A stretch of 8,734 bases of DNA, taken from contig CAAGJR010000199.1 in assembly GCA_900770265.1 (NCBI GenBank), positions 1 through 8,734 on the forward strand, read 5' to 3'. The position numbers and the translations under genes were made by a program. Every line of letters starts with the position of its first letter. Within the stretch, counting starts at the first letter, position 1. Origin of the DNA: an uncultured Acidaminococcus sp. GTDB lineage: Bacteria > Bacillota > Negativicutes > Acidaminococcales > Acidaminococcaceae. This document shows, one piece after another, positions 1-5,685 of this stretch. The notes under the pieces were generated by a model. The model saw only the letters and a list, made by a program, of their open reading frames with translations. It had not been told where the DNA came from and made no database searches.

Positions 1-31
1 GCCCGCAAGGTCCGTCGAATCAATCGCGGGC
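1..31. repeat. Partial palindromic element at window edge
   Basis: GCCCGC (1-6) and GCGGGC (26-31) form a 6-bp inverted repeat around a 19-nt loop. It abuts the larger repeat copy that starts near 28 and shares its G- and C-run style, so this edge probably lies inside a cluster of palindromic intergenic elements. The window ends here, so its true extent is not visible. Confidence 0.35.
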
Positions 32-122
32 GGGTCACGCCGCCCCGCCCTACAATGACACGGCATACAATAGATATAGCAATACCTGTAGGGGTCGATC
101 GCCGTGATCGACCCGTTCCAGC
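28..122 (+). repeat. Direct repeat copy A, double-hairpin REP/MITE-like element
   Basis: This is one of two near-identical copies flanking the three-gene cassette; the other is at 3150-3245. Positions 51-122 match 3174-3245 with a single difference (A54 against G3177). The GC-rich arm at 28-50 is more diverged and has a one-base indel. The element contains two hairpins. The first pairs GGGCGGG (28-34) with CCCGCCC (44-50). The second pairs GGGTCGATC (92-100) with GATCGACCC (106-114) around a 5-nt loop. A fixed AT-rich linker of about 35 bp separates them. No ORF is credible across it. I read it as a non-coding palindromic interspersed element; its family name is not known to me. Confidence 0.85.
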
Positions 123-138
123 GTACCTTCATTAGTTG

Positions 139-189
139 CGTAGGGACGGCCCATGAGGGACGTCCGCTGCCAGGTCGCCCGGAGGGCCC
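139..189 (+). repeat. Inverted repeat, left copy, bordering the cassette
   Basis: Reading forward, this 51-bp stretch matches the reverse complement of 2891-2941 at 44 of 51 positions by my hand alignment (differences at 146, 155, 163, 167-169 and 188). It starts with the same GTAGGG-type motif (140-145) as the other elements here. It can fold by pairing GGGACG with CGCCC around 157-180, less perfectly than the right copy. It ends 3 bp from the stop codon of the cysteine-cluster gene, so it lies in the 3' end of the cassette transcript and may serve as a processing or stability hairpin. No U-tract follows it, so a normal intrinsic terminator is not supported. Confidence 0.75.
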
Positions 190-192
190 TAT

Positions 193-456
193 TTATTTTC
201 TCGTTTCCTGTTGCAGCATGCCGCAAACTTTTTGATTCATGGCATACCATTCTTCCCTGCTCATGCGTTCTGTGAGATATCGATCATAGTAGGCATCCAC
301 ATTGCAAAATATTGGCCTGTGCTCATAGATCCGGCACAAATGGGTATCAGCATCATAATGACGACAAACCCCGTCGCCCCGATCCAATTGCTGGCCCAAA
401 GGATGGTTTCCCACTTTCTGGCAGCACAGACCACATTGATTACAGGGAAATGCCAT
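193..456 (-). CDS. Small YkgJ-type cysteine-cluster protein (CxxCxxCC)
   Basis: The 87-residue product begins with Cys5-x2-Cys8-x2-Cys11-Cys12, the hallmark of the YkgJ/UPF0153 family, proposed to bind zinc or an iron-sulfur centre. More cysteines follow at 31, 41, 51 and 78, with the typical C-x-Y..RP..C spacing (Cys41, Tyr44, Arg47-Pro48, Cys51). There is no signal peptide or membrane segment, so it is probably cytoplasmic. The length suits the short members of the family and the gene looks complete. Its ATG lies inside the end of the preceding gene (17-nt overlap, 440-456), and only a weak AGG lies upstream, so translation is probably coupled. It is the last gene of the cassette. The family assignment is firm. 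The biochemical role is unknown; a metal-bound maturation or redox partner for the two upstream proteins is speculation. Confidence 0.88.
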   Translation of the reverse strand: MAFPCNQCGLCCQKVGNHPLGQQLDRGDGVCRHYDADTHLCRIYEHRPIFCNVDAYYDRYLTERMSREEWYAMNQKVCGMLQQETRK

Positions 457-1441
457 TTTCGTTTCGGACCTGTTCCAGCATTTTTTCGGATTCCGGCGTA
501 AGTGTCCCGTCTTCCCGAAGCAGCGGTGTATCCATGATGACTTTCAGGGTCTTGGCCAATAACGCACTCTCGCCCACCTGTTTTTTGGTTTCTGTAGAAT
601 ACGTCCGCCAATCATTGCCCTGTTCCCGCAAGATTTTTTTCAGTCCAAGGACACTTTGGCCGAAGCGTCCATCCAGTTGATCCAGTACGGAAACAATCTG
701 TCCGGCTCTTGTCCGGATGGCGTTCAGGAGAGAAATGGTATTTTCACAGCTTTCGGCAAATTCCTTTGCCTCTTCCCGATAAGTGCGGGCCTTGGCCAAA
801 GCTTCATCGGCCTTGCTTTCTACATAAGCCCCAAAGATAAACAGTGCCGGTGCGGCTACAATACCGCCCAGGATTGCTGTTCCTCCGGCGATCCCCAGGC
901 CTCCGGCAGCCAGAGAGCCACCTCCCAGCCAGGCCAGCGTCGCATTGGTGGCAGCAGCCCCGGAAAGTCCAGCAATGGCCGTTCCTGTAGAGGCTGTGCC
1001 CAATAAGCCAACAGCTCCATACGCTCCCAATGCAGCGGCTCCGCCGCCAGCAAGTCCCCCCACGGCTCCACTGGCGATTTCCACCGCATGGATGGATGCC
1101 TGGTTCAATTCTCCCAGTACTTCACTGCCCGGAGTAAAATTCCGCAGTTCTTCCATCCCTACACTATCCCGAAAATCAACATGCTTCAGCTCCGAAAAAG
1201 CCTGGACGAAGTCTTTCATGGTATGGGACAGGATTCTGATCTTTTTGTTCCCCAACACCTGCAGTTCTTCTTCGGTATCGGCTTTTACCCTGTCTCGTTC
1301 CCTCTCCGCCCTTTTTATTTTTCTCTCCGCTGAATGGGCGATGTCTTTTGCCTGATCCAATTTCTCTTTGGCGGAAAGCATATTCTTTATGCCTTTCCCC
1401 CCAATCAAAAGTGCTGCCCCGGCCAATAATACTGGAATCAT
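440..1441 (-). CDS. Coiled-coil protein with glycine-zipper membrane-like region, function unknown
   Basis: I do not recognise a named family for this 333-residue protein. Residues 1-18 are a short hydrophobic stretch with Gly and Ala, likely a membrane anchor. Residues 22-65 are highly charged (Lys/Arg/Glu) and look like a coiled coil. Residues 122-206 are almost all Gly, Ala, Leu, Ile, Val and Thr, with many GxxxG-like spacings (for example WLGGGSLAAGGLGIAGGTAI at 171-190). This is a glycine-zipper pattern seen in proteins that pack helices in membranes or form oligomers. The remainder (207-333) is helical and charged again. A good site (AGGAAG, about 9 nt before ATG) supports the start. 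It follows the HNH-like gene by 32 bp and overlaps the cysteine-cluster gene, so the three are probably one operon. A pore-forming or membrane-scaffold partner is a reasonable guess; a structural role without toxicity is equally possible. Confidence 0.8.
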   Translation of the reverse strand: MIPVLLAGAALLIGGKGIKNMLSAKEKLDQAKDIAHSAERKIKRAERERDRVKADTEEELQVLGNKKIRILSHTMKDFVQAFSELKHVDFRDSVGMEELRNFTPGSEVLGELNQASIHAVEIASGAVGGLAGGGAAALGAYGAVGLLGTASTGTAIAGLSGAAATNATLAWLGGGSLAAGGLGIAGGTAILGGIVAAPALFIFGAYVESKADEALAKARTYREEAKEFAESCENTISLLNAIRTRAGQIVSVLDQLDGRFGQSVLGLKKILREQGNDWRTYSTETKKQVGESALLAKTLKVIMDTPLLREDGTLTPESEKMLEQVRNENGISL

Positions 1442-1473
1442 ACCAATCGCTTCCTTTCTTCTTTCTCATCTTT

Positions 1474-2865
1474 TTATAAAATGAAATCAGCAGAATCATC
1501 CTTCATCAAAGCATCCAATTCTGCCATAGAATGGATGCCTATGTCTTTTCCAAACGCTCCCGCGATTTCATTGAGACCCCTGGCAATTTGATCAAAGTCC
1601 CCTGTCAAAGAGGCTTCCAGATATCTGTCATAGCCCTTCTGGATCTGGATGGCCCGCTCTGCAAACAGTTTTTTCGCAGCGGCTTCAAAATCTGCTCTTT
1701 CCTGGCGCAGCCGATGGATGACCTCTGCTGTTTCCAGCCGAACCCGTTCATACTCTTCTTCAGCCATTCTTGCATTTTCTGCAGCCTGCATCAGTTCTCC
1801 TGCAAAGGAAGAATAAATTGCGCCTCCGACCAGCGCCCCCACGGCAGTCCCCACAAAGGGAATCGGGATCAAAACCTGTCCGGCCATCATGGCATATCCG
1901 TTCCAGACCAGATTGCAGCCTGTATTGCCCAATTCTTTCAGGCATTGTCCAGTGGAAATTTCTCCCTGGAAATAACGGCTCAATGTTCCCCCTGTTGCCA
2001 TTACGACAGATACGATTTTTCCAGGAGCCCCCGCTTTCACCAGTGATTTTATAAAAGGAGAATCCACACTGGCTAGCGTATGGGTAACCACGTTCATACC
2101 GCCGCCCAATGCATATGCTGGCACAGCCGACCTGGCCACGTCTTTACCTACACATTTCAAAGCTTCCCCCGGGCTCTTTTCTCCTTTAATGACAGCCAGG
2201 ATGTTGTCCACTCCAGAAATCACCAGTGTCATTTCTGCAGCGCTGATTGCCGAAGCTTTTCCCCCTTCACAGAATGCTTTTCCCATATTTTTAATTTTTC
2301 GGATGGCCAGATCTTTTTCAATAGCAACTTTCGCCTTTTCCCCGTTTTCAATGGCCTTCTGTTTCCCATTTTTTGTGAATTTCGTTTTTCCTTTTCGATA
2401 GTCCGTATCGTTGGCAAATTCTTTATTGGTCCGATCCCGTTTGGCATTGTTATATTCCCGGGAAACCACCTCCAGGTTGGATTCCTCATTGACAGCCTGC
2501 CTGATATCGTCATTACTGACCCAGGGATCAGTCTTATATTCCTCGTATACCTTATGAATGGGATGGATATGATCCGCCTCGGCCAGATGTTTTTTCCAAT
2601 TCGTATTAAATTCCATCTTCGCCTCTTTTTTGGTCAGACGAAGTTCCTGGTTCGTATAGGAATCTTTGACAGGCTTTTCGGATTGAAATACTTTCTGCTT
2701 GAGTTTGTATTTGGCCGCACCATCATCATACAGTTTCCGATCATAGGTCGGCGGTTTCCTATATTGTTCTTCCAGCACTTTTAGATATTCGTCTACAGAA
2801 TGGCCTGCCTGGATAGCGCCAGCCAGATCATTACGCTCTTTTTCTTCATTCTCTATTTTTTCCAT
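1474..2865 (-). CDS. HNH-nuclease-like protein with C-terminal membrane-type domain
   Basis: The product is 463 residues from the chosen start. Residues 96-147 resemble an HNH (beta-beta-alpha metal) fold: Asp98-His99-Ile-His-Pro102, then Asn130-Leu131, then Asn139-Asn140 and Lys142. This matches the DH...N...N/H pattern, but the Cys pairs of the zinc-ribbon subtype are absent. Residues 1-95 are charged and helical. Residues 200-355 are Gly/Ala-rich and hydrophobic, with two stretches likely to enter a membrane (about 205-226 and 325-352, the latter with IPIPFVGTAVGALVGGAI). Residues 360-415 look like a coiled coil. An ATG 99 bp further upstream is in frame, but those codons run through the inverted repeat at 2891-2941. 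The chosen ATG has AGGGGG 8 nt upstream. Combining a DNA or RNA cutting motif with a membrane-type tail is unusual. Nuclease activity is inferred from the motif only; the substrate and function are unknown. Confidence 0.78.
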   Translation of the reverse strand: MEKIENEEKERNDLAGAIQAGHSVDEYLKVLEEQYRKPPTYDRKLYDDGAAKYKLKQKVFQSEKPVKDSYTNQELRLTKKEAKMEFNTNWKKHLAEADHIHPIHKVYEEYKTDPWVSNDDIRQAVNEESNLEVVSREYNNAKRDRTNKEFANDTDYRKGKTKFTKNGKQKAIENGEKAKVAIEKDLAIRKIKNMGKAFCEGGKASAISAAEMTLVISGVDNILAVIKGEKSPGEALKCVGKDVARSAVPAYALGGGMNVVTHTLASVDSPFIKSLVKAGAPGKIVSVVMATGGTLSRYFQGEISTGQCLKELGNTGCNLVWNGYAMMAGQVLIPIPFVGTAVGALVGGAIYSSFAGELMQAAENARMAEEEYERVRLETAEVIHRLRQERADFEAAAKKLFAERAIQIQKGYDRYLEASLTGDFDQIARGLNEIAGAFGKDIGIHSMAELDALMKDDSADFIL

Positions 2866-2879
2866 TTGTCCTACCCCCT
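2866..2879 (-). promoter_or_regulatory. Ribosome binding site deciding the HNH-like gene start
   Basis: On the minus strand AGGGGG (2879-2874) is followed by 8 nt and the ATG at 2865. The ATG at 2964, the other in-frame choice, lacks a comparable site and would translate the repeat element. Confidence 0.6.
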
Positions 2880-2890
2880 GGACAAAGACT

Positions 2891-2941
2891 GAGCCCTCCG
2901 GGCGACCTGGGTCCGGTCGTCCCTTATGGGCCGACCCTACG
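2891..2941 (-). repeat. Inverted repeat, right copy, in the cassette leader
   Basis: This is the reverse-complement partner of 139-189 (44 of 51 positions alike). On the minus strand it begins CGTAGGG. It folds well: GGGACGACC (2923-2915) pairs with GGTCGCCC (2907-2900), giving 8 pairs with one bulged A and a 7-nt loop. It sits between the likely promoter (about 2980) and the ribosome binding site of the first cassette gene, so it would be a stem-loop in that gene's 5' untranslated region. Confidence 0.75.
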
Positions 2942-3145
2942 AAAATATAGGATGTTCCCCACAAAGATATGTTTCTTTAATTATAATATATACAGCAAAA
3001 AAAAAATATTGTTTTCAATCGCTGACAGAAAAGGGGGTGTTAAAAAATAATTTTCATATCCCCGTCAATAGTCAAAGGTCAGTCATCAGTGGCCGAAGGA
3101 AACAGCTCTGTCATCAAATCATTCCGGTGGCGGAGTTTTTATGAT
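2942..3145. other. AT-rich intergenic stretch between cassette and repeat copy B
   Basis: No gene is supported here. It holds the candidate promoter near 2980, an A10 tract (2997-3006), and at 3065-3091 a degenerate run of GTCAA/GTCAT-type units (GTCAATAGTCAAAGGTCAGT and onward) that looks like the relic of a short tandem repeat. The short ORFs that cross it have no family features. Confidence 0.5.
2980..2985 (-). promoter_or_regulatory. Candidate -10 box for the three-gene cassette
   Basis: A perfect TATAAT reads on the minus strand at 2985-2980 in a very AT-rich stretch. A T10 tract (3006-2997) lies just upstream. The only good -35-like match, TTGAAA at 3018-3013, is 27 nt away, too far for the usual 17-nt spacer. 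At the standard distance only a T-rich hexamer is found. The transcript would start near 2973, leaving a leader of roughly 108 nt that includes the inverted repeat. The evidence is composition and the -10 match only. Confidence 0.4.
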
Positions 3146-3245
3146 GTAGGGGCGGGTCACACCGACCCGCCCCTACGATGACACGGCATACAATAGATAT
3201 AGCAATACCTGTAGGGGTCGATCGCCGTGATCGACCCGTTCCAGC
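3146..3245 (+). repeat. Direct repeat copy B, double-hairpin REP/MITE-like element
   Basis: This copy is the better preserved one. GTAGGGGCGGGTC (3146-3158) and GACCCGCCCCTAC (3164-3176) form a perfect 13-bp hairpin with a 5-nt loop. GGGTCGATC (3215-3223) and GATCGACCC (3229-3237) form a perfect 9-bp hairpin with a 5-nt loop. The AT-rich linker between them is identical to copy A at 28-122. It lies in the same orientation as copy A, about 3.1 kb away, on the other side of the cassette. The pair therefore brackets the three genes and could act as recombination substrate. Confidence 0.88.
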
Positions 3246-3255
3246 TATATGATTT

Positions 3256-3286
3256 AAAAAAACAATTTGTCCCAGGCAAATTGTTT
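3256..3286 (-). terminator. Second terminator-like hairpin after gltS
   Basis: AAACAATTTG (3260-3269) and CAAATTGTTT (3277-3286) form a perfect 10-bp stem with a 7-nt loop. Read on the minus strand the stem runs into seven T (3262-3256, the first three shared with the stem). It lies about 75 bp past the gltS stop, behind the main terminator, and would act as a backup. The stem is AT-rich, so its strength is uncertain. Confidence 0.6.
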
Positions 3287-3309
3287 CCATCGGCGTATGA
3301 CGTATGACA

Positions 3310-3343
3310 AAAAAGGACTGCCGCTTGCGCGACAGTCCTTTTT
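3310..3343 (-). terminator. Intrinsic terminator of the com-holA-gltS operon
   Basis: AAAAAGGACTG (3310-3320) pairs with CAGTCCTTTTT (3333-3343). On the minus strand the stem extends by a U-G pair and CGC/GCG to a GCAA tetraloop, giving about 15 pairs. It ends in T5 and starts 18 bp after the gltS stop codon. The A-run and T-run flank both sides, so it could also stop transcription coming from the other direction. Confidence 0.88.
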
Positions 3344-3360
3344 GAAAATCTGCGTTCCGA

Positions 3361-4563
3361 TTATTTGAACAGGTTGATGAAGACCATCAGGATACCGGAG
3401 TTGCAGAAGTCTATGAACATAGCCCCTACCAGAGGTACGGCGAAGAAGGCACGCGGTGCCGGGCCGTAGTTGGCAGTGATGGCGCTCATGTTAGCCATGG
3501 CGTTCGGGGTTGCGCCCATACCAAAGCCGCATACTGCGGAAACTTCAACAGCTGCATCGTAGTCCTTGCCCATGGCATTGAATACCACGAAGGTGGTGTA
3601 CAGAGCCATGAAAACAGTCTGGCAAACAGCGATGATGGCCAGAGGGCCGGCGATGTCGAACAGTTCCCAGATCCGCAGGCTCATCATAGCCAGGCTCAGG
3701 AAGATGTTCAGGCCGACATCCCCAACGGTGCCGATTTCCTGCATGGGAACAGGCAGCCCGCCTTCGGTGTGGTCAGAAATGTTCCGGATGATGGCGGCAA
3801 TGATCATGGAGCCGATGTAGCCGGGGAACGTCAGGCCGACGCTGGTGAAGAACTTGCTGACGATGGTGCCGAGACCCATGGCAACCAGGATTTCGCCGGT
3901 AGCCAGCATGAAGTTTTCAGGGGTCATGGCCAGGGTAGCATTTTCTTCCATGCTCTGGGCTTTTTCGTTAGCCCCTTCCTGGTCTTCCTTGGTGCTGTGC
4001 AGATGGAATTTTTCCAGCAGACGGTGAGCCACAGGGCCGCCCATCAGGGACCCGGAGATCAGGCCGAACGTAGCCATGGCGATGGCCACGGTGGTGGCAC
4101 GGTCAACACCGATCTGTTCCAGCATGGGACCGAAGGCACCGGAAGTACCATGGCCGCCAACCAGAGGAATGGACCCTGCGCACAGGCCCAGCAGCGGCTG
4201 CAGGCCCAGCACGGAAGCCAGCCCTACGCCGATGATATCCTGAAAGGTGATCAGTACGGCGCAGACGATGGTCAGGATCAGGACGTCACGGCCGCCCTTT
4301 TTCAGCAGGGCATAGCTGGCACTGAAGCCGACGCTGGTGAAGAACATATTCATGAAGAAGCTCTGCTGTACCGTATCCAGTTTGATGGCGCCGGTGCCTG
4401 CTTCGAACAGAGCCAGGTTGATCAGTGCGAACAGCACGCCGCCGATGACCGGGTTAGGAATACAGTAGGTCTGGAAAAATTTGATTTTCGTTTTGAGCCA
4501 TTTGCCCAGGTAGTACAGTAAGATACCAACAGCCAAGGTTTGGTAAGAGTTTAATGCAAACAT
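3361..4563 (-). CDS. gltS: Sodium/glutamate symporter GltS
   Basis: The 400-residue product has the length and pattern of the GltS family, which imports glutamate with sodium ions across the cytoplasmic membrane. Two inverted halves can be seen, each with a family signature for a re-entrant loop: GGHGTSGAFG at 136-145 and GFGMGATPNAMANM at 346-359. NPVIGGVLFALI at 37-48 is also typical. About ten or more hydrophobic segments are separated by a charged loop (about 182-212) between the halves. The start has an ideal AAGGAGG site 9-10 nt before the ATG. It follows holA by 38 bp with no visible terminator, so it may share the com-holA transcript or have a promoter inside holA. A glutamate carrier behind competence and replication genes is not a functional set, but fits an organism that lives on glutamate. 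No broken or missing signature residues are seen. Confidence 0.95.
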   Translation of the reverse strand: MFALNSYQTLAVGILLYYLGKWLKTKIKFFQTYCIPNPVIGGVLFALINLALFEAGTGAIKLDTVQQSFFMNMFFTSVGFSASYALLKKGGRDVLILTIVCAVLITFQDIIGVGLASVLGLQPLLGLCAGSIPLVGGHGTSGAFGPMLEQIGVDRATTVAIAMATFGLISGSLMGGPVAHRLLEKFHLHSTKEDQEGANEKAQSMEENATLAMTPENFMLATGEILVAMGLGTIVSKFFTSVGLTFPGYIGSMIIAAIIRNISDHTEGGLPVPMQEIGTVGDVGLNIFLSLAMMSLRIWELFDIAGPLAIIAVCQTVFMALYTTFVVFNAMGKDYDAAVEVSAVCGFGMGATPNAMANMSAITANYGPAPRAFFAVPLVGAMFIDFCNSGILMVFINLFK

Positions 4564-4601
4564 TCCCTTAATCCTCCTTCAAATACCCATATGAAATTTT
4601 T

Positions 4602-5669
4602 TTACCTTTCAGCGACCAGTTTTACCAAAATTTCTTCCAGGCGGGACCAGGTGCGTCCGTTCTTTCGGGAATCAGCTGTCATCCGAGCCAGTTCCACCAT
4701 GCATGATTGTAAGGATTCAAGCGAAAAATGATTGCTGTGCTGCATGGCCATTTTAACCGCATAGGGATGCATTTTCAGCGTCGACGCTATGGTCTCCTGT
4801 CGAGCACCTTTTTCCATCAGTTCCTTCACCTGGAGCATCCGCCGCACAGAAGAGACCAACCGCAGCGTCAGGCCGTAAAAGCCATCATTGCCGCTGTTCT
4901 TTTTCTCTTCTGCCAGTAAAGAAAGAACTTTTCCCAATTTTCTTTCTTCCACGGCGTTCCCCAAAGCAAAACCGGAAATCTCCGGTAATTGAGAAAACAT
5001 CTGTGCCACATCCTGCGCCTGCCACAGTTTCCGCTCCCCCGCATACAGGGCGATCTTCCCGATCTCCTGCTGCAGGAACAGCAGCGGCGCCGTATCCGTC
5101 GCCGATACATACTCCATGACAAGGCTCATGGCTTCCGGTGTAAAGCGGGCACCGTACTGATCCGCCTGCTGCCGCAGCCAGGGCTGCAGCTGGTAGGGAC
5201 GCAAGGGACTGCATTCCACGACCTGCGCCTGTTTGCTCATGGTCTTGTAAAACGCTTGCCTTTTGTCCAGTTTGCTGCAAAGACAGATCACGAAAGAATA
5301 CTCCGGCACATCCGACAGCAGCTGTATGAACTGCTCGATGGGAGCCGCTTTCTTCTTTTTTCCTTTTGCACCCGTTTTTTTGCTGCCGGCCTTTTCCCTG
5401 TCGGCCAGGACCTTGGGATCTTCGAGGACGATCCAGTTCCCGCCTCCAAAGAAAGGCATGCTGTTGATGGCTTCCCCCAGGGCGCTCAGCTCAAAATCCC
5501 CCTGGAAGTTCCATTCCGTTGGCTCTTCCCCGGAAGCGAACGCTTTCCGGCGAAAGGCCTTCTGAATGGCCTTCTTGTAATACTCCTCCTCTCCCCAGAC
5601 GATGACAACATGAGGACACACTGGATTTTTCCGCAGATTTTCCAGAAACACATCTGCTGTATAGTTCAC
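4602..5669 (-). CDS. holA: DNA polymerase III delta subunit
   Basis: HolA is the clamp-loader subunit that opens the sliding clamp. The product is 355 residues from a GTG start, the usual size. Family features include the N-terminal VVIVWGEEEYYKKAI segment at about 21-35 (the degenerate nucleotide-fold opening), SKLDKRQAFYKTM at 132-144, and the C-terminal helical bundle with conserved SSVRRMLQVKEL and HPYAVKM. A lysine-rich insert (REKAGSKKTGAKGKKKKAAP, about 91-110) is an extra loop. I chose the GTG at 5669 over the ATG at 5738: AGGAG lies 10 nt before it, on top of the comEC stop codon (TAGGAG), and the protein then begins MNYTADVFLENL, as expected. The ATG would overlap comEC by 56 nt. 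The gene follows comEC by 13 bp, the usual order in Firmicutes, and is probably translationally coupled. Confidence 0.93.
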   Translation of the reverse strand: MNYTADVFLENLRKNPVCPHVVIVWGEEEYYKKAIQKAFRRKAFASGEEPTEWNFQGDFELSALGEAINSMPFFGGGNWIVLEDPKVLADREKAGSKKTGAKGKKKKAAPIEQFIQLLSDVPEYSFVICLCSKLDKRQAFYKTMSKQAQVVECSPLRPYQLQPWLRQQADQYGARFTPEAMSLVMEYVSATDTAPLLFLQQEIGKIALYAGERKLWQAQDVAQMFSQLPEISGFALGNAVEERKLGKVLSLLAEEKKNSGNDGFYGLTLRLVSSVRRMLQVKELMEKGARQETIASTLKMHPYAVKMAMQHSNHFSLESLQSCMVELARMTADSRKNGRTWSRLEEILVKLVAER

Positions 5670-5685
5670 AATAGACCCACTCCTA
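5667..5685 (-). promoter_or_regulatory. Ribosome binding site fused with the comEC stop codon
   Basis: On the minus strand TAG of comEC (5685-5683) is part of TAGGAG. It is followed 10 nt later by the holA GTG (5669-5667). It supports the GTG start and suggests that ribosomes ending comEC can start holA. Confidence 0.7.

Noticed and set aside
139..191. Intrinsic terminator of the cassette
   Set aside because: The hairpin is imperfect and no T-run follows it on the minus strand. I kept it only as a repeat with a possible stability role.
2866..2964. N-terminal extension of the HNH-like protein from an ATG at 2964
   Set aside because: The extra 33 codons translate the inverted repeat element, and a better ribosome binding site precedes the ATG at 2865.
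2926..3144. 72-codon plus-strand open frame in the intergenic stretch
   Set aside because: It starts inside the inverted repeat, has no ribosome binding site that I can see and no recognisable sequence.
28..3245. CRISPR array from the repeated palindromes
   Set aside because: There are only two direct copies, 3.1 kb apart, with genes between them and no regular spacers or Cas genes.
28..3245. Composite transposon
   Set aside because: No transposase or insertion-sequence gene is present. The flanking repeats are short palindromic elements, and I could not identify a target-site duplication.
3769..4521. Plus-strand open frame of 250 codons opposite gltS
   Set aside because: It is the shadow of gltS. 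Its translation is rich in Gln, His and Gly and has no domain features, while the minus frame is a clear symporter.
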